This document shows, piece after piece, positions 33,625 through 41,119 of a stretch of DNA of 41,650 bases. The number at the start of each line of letters is the position of its first letter. Positions within the stretch are counted from its first letter, which is position 1. The translations under genes and the position numbers were made by a program. Source of the stretch: Planctomycetota bacterium (GTDB taxonomy: Bacteria > Planctomycetota > UBA8742 > UBA2392); NCBI GenBank assembly GCA_019186845.1, contig JABARW010000075.1, positions 1 through 41,650 on the forward strand, in the 5' to 3' direction. The notes under the pieces were generated by a model. That model was not told where the DNA came from and did not search any database. It saw only the letters and a list, made by a program, of their open reading frames with translations.

Positions 33625-35091
33625 ATGGACCTGGCCACGTTTCGCCGCTTGACCCCTCAGGCCCTTCAGGGCCGACTGGATGAAGAACTCCAGTTGGAAT
33701 GGGAGCAGGCCCGTGATCAGGACCCCGAGGCGGCGGCGTTCTGCACCGCGTATGCCCTGGAACATGACCAGCGCACGCGCCGCCTCGAGCGCGCTGTGTC
33801 GCAGCGCCTGCAGCCCGCGCTTGAGTCTCCCAGGACCGTAATCGTGCCCCGTTACTGGGTTTTCATGGTCGTGGGAGCCTGCGTCGTGGGGGCCACGGTG
33901 GCGGCGGCCATCATGATCAGCATTCTCGGGCCGCGCATTGCCGAACGTGCCAGGGCCAGCGCCACGCCCCGCATCACCCCCGGAGTCAATGCGCCCGAGG
34001 TCGCGGCCAACAACGCGCCCCGGATTCCGGCGCTGCCCGAGTCTTCGCCACAGCCAAAGGCCAACCGGCCGCCAGAACCCCCTCCCCGAGACCCGCCACC
34101 CGTGGAGAAGCCCACAGCCCAGACGCCGGTAGGCGTTGTGGAGAGCCTTCGCGACGGTGCTTTCCGCTGTCGCTCTCGCGGCCAGTCGACCTGGAGCGAG
34201 GGCCAGGAGGGCACGAAACTGTTTGCCGGAGATCGTCTGCGGGTAAGTCGTGGCAGTCTGGTGCTGCGGGCCGCTGAAACGCGCGTGACCTGCAGGGAAG
34301 GCGCAGAAATCGAACTGGCCAAGGATTGGGCCAACGCGGGATTCACGCTGCACGGCGGGCAGGCGCTCTTTGCGCGCAGCGAAGGGCCCTCGGTCACGCT
34401 CCACTTCGGGCAGGGGGTCCTGCGCTTTGGCGAAGCGGCCTTTGCGCTTCAGGCCGAGCTTGGCACCAGCGAACTGAGTCTGGTGAGCGGTCGGCTTCAG
34501 ATTGAGCACGTTTCGGGCTTGAACGAGCTGGCGGCGCCGGCGTTTGTCCTGATTGGAACGCGGATTTCCGTGCAGGCCCTGGAGACTTCGAAGGCCGCCA
34601 TGCTCGAGGCGGAGCTGCTGGGGCCCCGCCGCACGCATCTGGCCTGGGACTTCGAGTCCGGCGACCTGCCTTGCCCCAGCGGCAGGCGCGTGACGCCCGG
34701 TTTCAAGGACAGCCGCGGCGCGCTCGGTTCGAGCCTTGAGTTTGCCTGGCTGGGCGGCGAATCCGCGCAGCGCTTTCGGCCGACGCCCTCCGCACGGCTG
34801 CGCTTTGCGTTTCGGACCAACGCGCCGGTGGTTCGCGTCAGCTTCGTGGCGGGCCTGGGCGCCCAGGCTCAGAACTGGAGCGCGTCGATTCAGGTCAAGG
34901 CGCCGGGGCAGTGGCAGCAAGTGGACCTGGCGCTGGCAGAGTTTGTTCGCACGGACAAAGGCATCCAGACCTGGCAGGGCCGGGAGTGCCATTCTCTGCA
35001 GTTCCGGATGCGCTTTGACGAGCGCAGCCCCGTCATGCCCAGCGAGCGCGAGCTTCAGATCGATGATGTCGAGGTTTACAGCCAATCGTAA
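33625..35091 (+). CDS. FecR-domain membrane protein with C-terminal jelly-roll-like module
   Basis: A 488-aa single-pass protein. Residues 1-70 are a helical cytoplasmic region (FRRLTPQALQGRLDEELQLE) reminiscent of an anti-sigma N-terminus but with no zinc ligands. The membrane helix is about 78-103 (YWVFMVVGACVVGATVAAAI). A Pro-rich linker follows, then a FecR-type domain (GTKLFAGDRLRVSRGSLVLR, AEIELAKDWANAGFTLHGGQ, ELSLVSGRLQIEH). The last about 160 residues start with LAWDFESGDLPC and end LQIDDVEVYSQS, like the carbohydrate-binding or CIA30-like end of the hydrolase at 14129. FecR domains receive an outer signal and act on ECF sigma factors, but the only ECF gene here is 9 kb away. ATG 33625 was chosen over the earlier open codons because of the promoter position. 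Confidence 0.78.
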   Translation: MDLATFRRLTPQALQGRLDEELQLEWEQARDQDPEAAAFCTAYALEHDQRTRRLERAVSQRLQPALESPRTVIVPRYWVFMVVGACVVGATVAAAIMISILGPRIAERARASATPRITPGVNAPEVAANNAPRIPALPESSPQPKANRPPEPPPRDPPPVEKPTAQTPVGVVESLRDGAFRCRSRGQSTWSEGQEGTKLFAGDRLRVSRGSLVLRAAETRVTCREGAEIELAKDWANAGFTLHGGQALFARSEGPSVTLHFGQGVLRFGEAAFALQAELGTSELSLVSGRLQIEHVSGLNELAAPAFVLIGTRISVQALETSKAAMLEAELLGPRRTHLAWDFESGDLPCPSGRRVTPGFKDSRGALGSSLEFAWLGGESAQRFRPTPSARLRFAFRTNAPVVRVSFVAGLGAQAQNWSASIQVKAPGQWQQVDLALAEFVRTDKGIQTWQGRECHSLQFRMRFDERSPVMPSERELQIDDVEVYSQS

Positions 35092-35098
35092 CGGCAAA

Positions 35099-35118
35099 GC
35101 CCGGCACGGAGGCCGGGC
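35099..35118. terminator. Hairpin between convergent FecR-protein and sHSP genes
   Basis: GCCCGGC-6 nt-GCCGGGC, 7-bp perfect stem, 8 nt after the FecR gene stop, followed by CTTGCG. The T-tail is weak on both strands. Confidence 0.45.
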
Positions 35119-35141
35119 CTTGCGACTTCACAGAATCCGGA

Positions 35142-35576
35142 CTACTTGATCTCGATGCGCTTGGGCTGGGCGCTGGGCGAGGGCTTGATGCGCACGACCA
35201 GCACGCCGTCCTTGAGTTCGGCCTTCACGCTGCCTTCGTCGAGATTGCCCGGAAGCGCGACGCTGCGGCTCACGGAACCCCAGCGGCGCTCCTTGCGGTA
35301 GAACTTCTCTTCCTTCACTTCCTTCTCTTCCTTGCTTTCGGCCTTGATGGAGAGCACCCCGTTGTGGAGGTGGAGCTGAATGTCCTCGCGCTTGAAGCCG
35401 GGCATGGAGGCGCGAACGATGACCTCGCCTTCCTTGCCCTCGGAGACGTCCAGCGCCAGGTTTCCCTCATCGGCAGCCAGTCCGTGATCCCTGAAGAAGG
35501 GGTCACTGAAGAAGTCCCGCATCAGATTGCGCATCGAGGGAAACGACAACACTTCACGCGGAATCAGGTCACTCAT
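35142..35576 (-). CDS. Small heat-shock protein (Hsp20)
   Basis: A 144-aa ATP-independent holdase chaperone of the alpha-crystallin family. The N-terminal arm (SFPSMRNLMRDFFSDPFF) is typical, followed by the alpha-crystallin domain (VIVRASMPGFKREDIQLHLH, NGVLSIKAESKEEKE, FYRKERRWGSVSRSVALPGN, AELKDGVLVVRIKPS). The C-terminal I-x-I/V equivalent is RIEIK. A strong GGAGAGG precedes the ATG. It is 92 nt downstream of a second sHSP gene on the same strand and probably cotranscribed. Confidence 0.95.
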   Translation of the reverse strand: MSDLIPREVLSFPSMRNLMRDFFSDPFFRDHGLAADEGNLALDVSEGKEGEVIVRASMPGFKREDIQLHLHNGVLSIKAESKEEKEVKEEKFYRKERRWGSVSRSVALPGNLDEGSVKAELKDGVLVVRIKPSPSAQPKRIEIK

Positions 35577-35668
35577 GGTTCCTCTCCTCTGTCTGGCGGG
35601 CTTGCACCCGCTGTCCTGAACTCACTCCTGCTTGCGCAGGGTTGCCCAACGCCCGGCCCCGCGCCGGC

Positions 35669-36079
35669 TCATTCAATGGTAATGCTGCGCGGTTGGGCCT
35701 CTTTGAGCCGCGCCAGTGTTACGGTCAATACGCCGTCTTTGAGTTCAGCTCTGATGGCTTCGCCGGAGGCCTTCTCGAACTGAATGCGGCGTTCGAACCT
35801 GCCCTGCGCGCGTTCTTGCAGGTAGTAGCGAGTGGTCGGGGCCGCGCCCTCGGCGCGATCTTCGTGGCGGGTGGCAGCAATGGTCAGCACGCCGTCTTCG
35901 AACTCAACCTGAACGTCTTCCCTGCGAAAGCCGGGCAGGGAGGCGCGGATGACATACTCGCCTTCCTTGTTTTCAAAGACATCCACAGGAACAGGGTGTG
36001 TTGTTTCCTGGTCTCTTGCCTGACGCCAGGCCAGGCTCTCGCCTGGGCCACAGCAACTGCTCTTTACGCCGTAGTACAT
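35669..36079 (-). CDS. Small heat-shock protein (Hsp20), second copy
   Basis: A 136-aa sHSP. The frame extends to 36166, but AAAGGA lies about 6 nt before ATG 36079, giving MYYGVKSSCCGPGESLAWRQ as a plausible short arm with a Cys-Cys pair. The alpha-crystallin domain shows EYVIRASLPGFRREDVQVEF, DGVLTIAATRHED, GRFERRIQFEKASGEAIRAE and LKDGVLTVTLARLKEAQPRS. It is clearly related to the downstream sHSP but not a recent duplicate (many differences). A sigma-54-like -24/-12 element at 36117-36132 fits a promoter for the pair. Confidence 0.92.
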   Translation of the reverse strand: MYYGVKSSCCGPGESLAWRQARDQETTHPVPVDVFENKEGEYVIRASLPGFRREDVQVEFEDGVLTIAATRHEDRAEGAAPTTRYYLQERAQGRFERRIQFEKASGEAIRAELKDGVLTVTLARLKEAQPRSITIE

Positions 36080-36116
36080 GCCGGTCCTTTCGTTATTCCC
36101 GACCGCAAGTTCATGA

Positions 36117-36132
36117 AGCACCCGCCGTGCCA
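36117..36132 (-). promoter_or_regulatory. Sigma-54-type -24/-12 element upstream of the sHSP pair
   Basis: Minus strand TGGCACGGCGGGTGCT matches TGGCACG-N4-TTGCW at 11 of 12 defined positions with the required GG-N10-GC spacing. The expected start site would leave about 27 nt before ATG 36079. No enhancer-binding activator gene is in the window. Confidence 0.4.
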
Positions 36133-36249
36133 ATAGTCCTCGCCGTGGGGAGCGCGGCCAGAACAAGCCTGCTCCCTGTCAGCCTGACAGAGCGCACTCC
36201 AGGGCTTGTCACTTCGGCAGATGGCTGGCGGGAAACGGGGGAGTCTGCC

Positions 36250-36255
36250 TACAAT
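36250..36255 (+). promoter_or_regulatory. -10 box (TACAAT) placed for a leaderless kinase transcript
   Basis: TACAAT, 6 nt (CCCACC), then ATG 36262, with no Shine-Dalgarno. Same geometry as the FecR gene. Confidence 0.45.
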
Positions 36256-36261
36256 CCCACC

Positions 36262-37827
36262 ATGCCCGCACTTTCACCTGATGAAGTCCTGCGCTATCTC
36301 AACGCCAAGGGATTCTTGTCTTCGGCGGAGGTTGAGCTGGTCAAGACGCGCTGGAACGTCGAGCGCGACGGGCCCCTTCTTCAATGGATTGGCAGACAGA
36401 AACTCCTGCCCGAGGAAGTGGCGGCAGACATCATCCAGCTTCTCGCCGACAACCGCCTGGAGGGCCTTGAGCCCTCCTTGCCGGGCCTCGTGTTGCTGGC
36501 TTTGGCCGGCAAAGGCGGGCGCGGCAGCGTTTACCGTGCTTGGCAGCCCAGCCTCAAGCGCGTGGTCGCCGTGAAGATCCTGAGCAAGGAGCTGGCCCAG
36601 AACCGCGAGTATCTCCAGCGGTTCCTGCGCGAGGCCAAGGTGGCGAGCAAGGTCAGCCACAAGAACATCGTGCGGGCGTTCGATATCAACAAGCACGGCG
36701 GCAACGTTTACCTGGTGATGGAGTATGTGGCGGGGGCCAGCGTGGGAGACATCCTGCGCCAGAGAGGCAAGGTGGAGCCGGCCCACGCCATGGAAATCGC
36801 TCAGAACGTGGCTGAAGCCATCGCCTACGTGAGCCAGGTCGGGATCGTGCACCGTGACATCAAGCCCGACAACATCATGATCGACCGCAAGGGCCGCGTG
36901 CGGCTGTGTGACCTCGGCCTTGCCCGACCCAGCGGGGCCACCCAGCTCACGTCGCCCATGGTGGCGCAGGGCACCCCGGCCTATATGGCGCCTGAAGCCG
37001 CCATGAGCCCCGAGATTGACAGCCAGGCCGACGTCTACTCCCTGGGGGTAACGCTGTTCCGCATGCTGCTGGGCAGACTGCCCTTTGACCATCCCGACCC
37101 CGTTGAAGTCCTGCGCATGCACATTGAGGAAGAGCCGCGCGGGCTGGAAGGGGGCGAACTGCCCGGCGCGCTTTCGGACCTGATCCGCCGCATGCTCGAC
37201 AAGGACCCCAGAAGGCGCCCCCCGGCGCGGGAACTTCCGCGCGAAATTGCAGCACTGATCAAGGCCATCCCAAGTCTTGACAAGTCAAGCCTGTGGGAGC
37301 TGATCGAGGGTGGCGAGCCTACCTTGCCGGTACCGGGGCAGCCGGGCGGCCTGGCCCTGGAACCCACGGGCGAACTGGGCTTTGTCGTGACCCAGGCGCC
37401 CCCGGCGCAGAAGCCCTGGGAGGGGCCGCAGGCCGCCGCGGCTCCGCGGCCCGCGGCACCGCCGGCGGCGGGAAAGCTGACGGGGGTGGGCTTTGGCACC
37501 ATGGCCCTGGCTCTGGTGCTTTGCCTGCTCTACATCGTGTTCTACACGCTGGACGGGCCGCCGGAACCCCGCCCCGACCCCGAGGCCGAGAAGCTGCGTG
37601 TCGAGAACTCGGACTTGCGCCAGCAGCTCAAATCCGAGCGGGAGAGCCAGACCGCTCTGAGCGATTTCATGGCGCGCGCCGGCCAGCAGTGGCGGGCCGA
37701 ACAGGCGGAACTGGCAAAGATCAATGCCCGCGATCCCCGGCGCGAGCGCCTGGAGGCAATCTTGGTCGAGCTGGACGAGTTGCGCGCCTTGCAGACGGCA
37801 AGCGAGCTTCCGGGCGCAGGCGACTGA
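36262..37827 (+). CDS. Membrane Ser/Thr protein kinase with N-terminal helical domain and C-terminal coiled coil
   Basis: A 521-aa kinase. Residues 1-75 are a helical domain (SPDEVLRYLNAKGFLSSAEV, LLQWIGRQKLLPEEVAADII) of a kind found before planctomycetal kinases. The kinase domain has GKGGRGSVYRAW, VAVKIL (Lys105), the catalytic loop VHRDIKPDNIM (Asp199), DLG instead of DFG (Asp217), GTPAYMAPEAAM and DVYSLGVTLFRMLLG. A Pro/Ala-rich linker leads to one membrane helix (about 411-431) and an extracytoplasmic charged coiled coil (EAEKLRVENSDLRQQLKSER onward). Frames upstream of ATG 36262 are open to 35998 but would overlap the sHSP gene and the promoter. The cyclase-STAND gene follows 55 nt downstream on the same strand with its own -10 box. 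Confidence 0.93.
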   Translation: MPALSPDEVLRYLNAKGFLSSAEVELVKTRWNVERDGPLLQWIGRQKLLPEEVAADIIQLLADNRLEGLEPSLPGLVLLALAGKGGRGSVYRAWQPSLKRVVAVKILSKELAQNREYLQRFLREAKVASKVSHKNIVRAFDINKHGGNVYLVMEYVAGASVGDILRQRGKVEPAHAMEIAQNVAEAIAYVSQVGIVHRDIKPDNIMIDRKGRVRLCDLGLARPSGATQLTSPMVAQGTPAYMAPEAAMSPEIDSQADVYSLGVTLFRMLLGRLPFDHPDPVEVLRMHIEEEPRGLEGGELPGALSDLIRRMLDKDPRRRPPARELPREIAALIKAIPSLDKSSLWELIEGGEPTLPVPGQPGGLALEPTGELGFVVTQAPPAQKPWEGPQAAAAPRPAAPPAAGKLTGVGFGTMALALVLCLLYIVFYTLDGPPEPRPDPEAEKLRVENSDLRQQLKSERESQTALSDFMARAGQQWRAEQAELAKINARDPRRERLEAILVELDELRALQTASELPGAGD

Positions 37828-37869
37828 TTCCGTCACACAGCATGCAGATGCCCGTGCGCAAAAGCTGGT

Positions 37870-37875
37870 TAGAAT
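37870..37875 (+). promoter_or_regulatory. -10 box (TAGAAT) placed for a leaderless cyclase transcript
   Basis: TAGAAT, 7 nt (GGCCGCC), then ATG 37883. No Shine-Dalgarno is present. The gene may therefore be transcribed separately as well as from the kinase promoter. Confidence 0.4.
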
Positions 37876-37882
37876 GGCCGCC

Positions 37883-40800
37883 ATGCAGGCGCCCACGGGC
37901 ACAGTCACGCTGGTGTTTACCGACATCCAGGACAGCACTCCGCTGTGGGAGCGTCACGGCCCCCGCTTTGAAGACTGCCTGAAGATTCACAACGAGATCC
38001 TGCGCGCCAAAATCGCTGCCTGCGGCGGCTACGAGGTCAAGACCGAGGGCGACGCCTTCATGGTCGCGTTCTCCAGGGCCAGTGATGCCGCGCGTTTTGC
38101 GCTTTCCGCACAACAGGCGCTGCACGAAGCGCCGTGGCCGCCGGCGGTCGGCGAGGTGCTGGTGCGCATGGGCCTCCACACGGGCGAGCCTATCTGCACC
38201 ATTGACGCGTCAAGCCAGCGCATGGACTACCTGGGTCCTGCGGTCAACCGCGCGGCGCGGGTCGCTTCGGCCGGACATGGCGGCCAGATTCTGCTGTCGG
38301 ACGCGGCGCAAAGCGCGGCCGCCGATGCGCTGAGCGACGCTCAGGTCATGGACCTCGGTGAGCACCGGCTCAAGGGGCTCGAGCGCCCCGAGCGCATCTT
38401 CCAGGCGCTGCCGCGCGGACTGGAGGACCGGCGTTTTGGTCCGCTTCACGCCCTTTCGTCGCTGCCCACCAACCTGCCGCCGCAGGCGACCAGCTTTGTG
38501 GGGCGCGAGCGGGAATTGCGCGACCTGACGACATTGTTGAGGCCGCGCGACGGGCGCCAGGTGCCGGCTTTCTCCGCGCGGACCAAGCTCTACGGCTCGG
38601 GACGATTCCAGAAGACAGCCGCGCCGCTGGAGCCCGCCTGGCTTGTGACGCTTACCGGGGCCGGCGGAACGGGCAAAACGCGCCTGGCCCTGCGCCTGGG
38701 CAACGAATTGCTCGATCAGTTTGAAGGGGGCGTGTGGTTCGTCGACCTTTCTGCGGCGCGCAGCATGAAGGACCTCTGCCAGGCCGTGGCGTCTGCGCTG
38801 GGTGTGCCGCTGACCGGCAAGGAAGCGCCTGAACGCGTGATTGCCAGCGTGCTGCAGTACCGCAAGCCGCTGCTGCTGATCCTCGACAACTTCGAGCAGG
38901 TGGTGGACTGCGCACAGGGCAGTATTGCGCTCTGGCGACAGGCAGCGACTCAGGCGCGCTTTCTGGCCACCAGCCGCGCGCTGCTGGGCATTGCCGGCGA
39001 GCGCGAGTACGAATTGCAGCCCCTGGCATCGCCTCCTGCCGGCCGCGCGCGCCGCAGCGCGTTGACGCTCTCAGCCTTCGATGCCGTGACCCTGTTCGCG
39101 CAGCGCGCCCGAGAGGCGGACAGCCGCTTTGAACTCAACGACGAGAACATGCAGGCCGTGTCCGAGATTTGCACCGAGCTTGACGGGCTGCCCCTGGCCA
39201 TTGAGCTTGCCGCGGCGCGCGTCAAGGTGCTCAAGCCGGCCCAGATGGTGAAGAAGCTGGGTCAGAAGTTCGAGTTGCTCAAATCGTCCCGTCGCGACCT
39301 GACTCCGCGGCAGCAGACGCTGCTCGGCGCAATTGAATGGGGATTTGACCTGCTGAACGACTGGGAAAGGCAGGCTTTCCTTCAGGTCTGCGTTTTCAGC
39401 GGCGGGTTTTTCCTGGACGCGGCGGAGGCCGTCCTCGACCTGGACGGCGTGGAAGGCGCCCCTCTGGCACTGGACGCCATCCAAAGCCTGCGCGAAAAGA
39501 GCCTGCTTACGGCGGCTGAAGGCCGCTATGAAACCCGCTTCTCGATGTACCGCGCCGTGCGCGACTTCGGCCGCGCACGCTGGAAACAGTTGTCGCCGAC
39601 GAGTGTCAGTGCATTGCGCGACCGCCACGCGAAGTTCTATGGCGCGTACATAGAGCACTGGTCCCGGCGCATGCCCAGCCGCGACGCACTGGAGTCGCTT
39701 GACCGCGTCGAGATGGAGTTTTCCAACTGCCTGGAGGCCCTGGAGTGGGGCCTGGCCAAAGGGGACCTGGACGCGGCCACGCCGCTGCTCACCAGCAGCA
39801 GCGCCATGCGCGTTCGCGGCCGCTTTGAGGTCATGGTTCCGCCCCTGCGCTTGGTGGCAGCGGCCTCTGCGGACCGCCGGGACGTGACGACCATGCGGGC
39901 CATGACTTCGCTCTCGCGAGCGCTGCTTGACAGCGGCGAGTCGGCCCAGGCGCGGGAGCTGGCGCTCAAAGCCGCAAGCCTCGCCGAGTTGCTGGGGCCG
40001 TCGATGTACTCGGGCCACGCCCTGAGGCAGCTGGGCGAGAGCTATCGGTCGCGCTCCGAGTTCGAACCGGCGATGGAATATTTCACGCGGGCGGCCCAGG
40101 TTTATGTCGCGGCGGACCATCGCCACGGCGAACTTGCCACATTGGTGGATCGCGCCGTGACGCTGCGGCAGATGAACCGGCTGGCGGAGTCCGAGCCGAT
40201 GCTGGCCCAGGCGCAGGCCGTGGCGCGGGAGCTGGGCGACGGGCGCAGCCTCGCGGCCGTTCTTTCGAACCTGGGCAACAATGCGATGCAGAAGGGCCAC
40301 TTTGCCGAGGCCCTGGCCCTCTATCGCGAATCAGAGGAACTGGCGCGCCTGTATCGTGATCCGTTGCAGCTTTCGGGCGCTGTGGGCAACCGCGGCAACA
40401 CCCACGCGCTCTTGAAAGAGTTCGACGAGGCGCGTCGCTGCTACGAGGAGGCCGTTGCCATCGACCGCGAAATCGGCAGCAAGTCAGGGCTGGGAATCCA
40501 ATTGAGCAACCTGGCCCAGCTGGATGTCCGCTGCGGCCGGCTGGAGGAGGCGGAGCGCCATTTTGCCGAGTGCCAGGCCATCTGGGCGGAGATCGGGCAC
40601 AACGTCAGCCTGCTTTCCGTGATGAGGGAGCGGGGGCACAACCTCACGCTCATGGGCCGCTATGCGCAGGCGCTGCCTTTGCTGGTCGAGGGCAAAGCGG
40701 GCGATGTCAGCGAGCCGGGCTCTGGAAGTCTTACCCGCATGCAGGAGCAGGCGGACCTGGCCATCTGCCTCTTTGAAACGGGCGCGCGGGACAGGGCCCT

Positions 40801-40927
40801 GGACCTGGCGGCGGAACTGCGCAGGCGCCTGGAAAATCCTCCCCAGGCCAACCACCTCGAGGAAGTCGATGTGGAACGACTTCGCTCCGAGATAGTCCGC
40901 CTGCTGGCGCATGGCGCTTCAAGTTAG
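37883..40927 (+). CDS. Class III nucleotide cyclase - STAND ATPase - TPR protein
   Basis: A 1014-aa cytosolic signalling protein. Residues 1-170 are a class III cyclase domain: VTLVFTDIQDSTPLWERHG (metal Asp14), KTEGDAFMVAF (Lys53, second metal Asp57) and DYLGPAVNRAARV (Asn122, Arg126), so all key residues for adenylyl cyclase are present. A STAND NTPase follows: FVGRERELRDL, Walker A GAGGTGKT (259-266), Walker B LLLILDNFEQ (Asp335), FLATSRALLGIAGEREYELQ and GLPLAIELAAARV. The C-terminal about 400 residues are TPR-like repeats (GELATLVDRAVTLRQMNRLA, VLSNLGNNAMQKGHFAEALA, GNRGNTHALLKEFDEARRCY). This is the AfsR/SARP-like cyclase-ATPase layout known from several phyla. The TPR region should receive a signal and the ATPase should gate cyclase activity. 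ATG 37883 is set by the promoter and by the cyclase N-terminus. Confidence 0.93.
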   Translation: MQAPTGTVTLVFTDIQDSTPLWERHGPRFEDCLKIHNEILRAKIAACGGYEVKTEGDAFMVAFSRASDAARFALSAQQALHEAPWPPAVGEVLVRMGLHTGEPICTIDASSQRMDYLGPAVNRAARVASAGHGGQILLSDAAQSAAADALSDAQVMDLGEHRLKGLERPERIFQALPRGLEDRRFGPLHALSSLPTNLPPQATSFVGRERELRDLTTLLRPRDGRQVPAFSARTKLYGSGRFQKTAAPLEPAWLVTLTGAGGTGKTRLALRLGNELLDQFEGGVWFVDLSAARSMKDLCQAVASALGVPLTGKEAPERVIASVLQYRKPLLLILDNFEQVVDCAQGSIALWRQAATQARFLATSRALLGIAGEREYELQPLASPPAGRARRSALTLSAFDAVTLFAQRAREADSRFELNDENMQAVSEICTELDGLPLAIELAAARVKVLKPAQMVKKLGQKFELLKSSRRDLTPRQQTLLGAIEWGFDLLNDWERQAFLQVCVFSGGFFLDAAEAVLDLDGVEGAPLALDAIQSLREKSLLTAAEGRYETRFSMYRAVRDFGRARWKQLSPTSVSALRDRHAKFYGAYIEHWSRRMPSRDALESLDRVEMEFSNCLEALEWGLAKGDLDAATPLLTSSSAMRVRGRFEVMVPPLRLVAAASADRRDVTTMRAMTSLSRALLDSGESAQARELALKAASLAELLGPSMYSGHALRQLGESYRSRSEFEPAMEYFTRAAQVYVAADHRHGELATLVDRAVTLRQMNRLAESEPMLAQAQAVARELGDGRSLAAVLSNLGNNAMQKGHFAEALALYRESEELARLYRDPLQLSGAVGNRGNTHALLKEFDEARRCYEEAVAIDREIGSKSGLGIQLSNLAQLDVRCGRLEEAERHFAECQAIWAEIGHNVSLLSVMRERGHNLTLMGRYAQALPLLVEGKAGDVSEPGSGSLTRMQEQADLAICLFETGARDRALDLAAELRRRLENPPQANHLEEVDVERLRSEIVRLLAHGASS

Positions 40928-40950
40928 CCGGTTTCTCCGTGCGAACGGGA

Positions 40951-40976
40951 GACGGACGCCTTTGAAGGCGTCCGTC
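40951..40976 (+). terminator. Hairpin after the cyclase-STAND-TPR gene
   Basis: GACGGACGCCTT-TG-AAGGCGTCCGTC is a perfect 12-bp inverted repeat 24 nt after the stop, followed by ATATGC. No T-run, so efficiency is uncertain. The remaining bases to 41119 show no gene. Confidence 0.55.
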
Positions 40977-41119
40977 ATATGCTGAGGCCGGGGGAGGCTA
41001 TTTCGCCAGATGAGGCATCTGCCGAAACTTGGAGGAGGACAGATTCCCCGACCTCAGCAGCAACAGTATAAACGGGCGCGGATTGCAGGCCGGCCGGGAA
41101 AAAACGAGAAAAGCGAGCC

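Noticed and set aside
37883..40927. Cyclase-STAND-TPR gene as an anti-phage defence system
   Set aside because: No nuclease, TIR or membrane-pore effector, no recombinase and no neighbouring defence genes; the intact cyclase fits ordinary signalling better.
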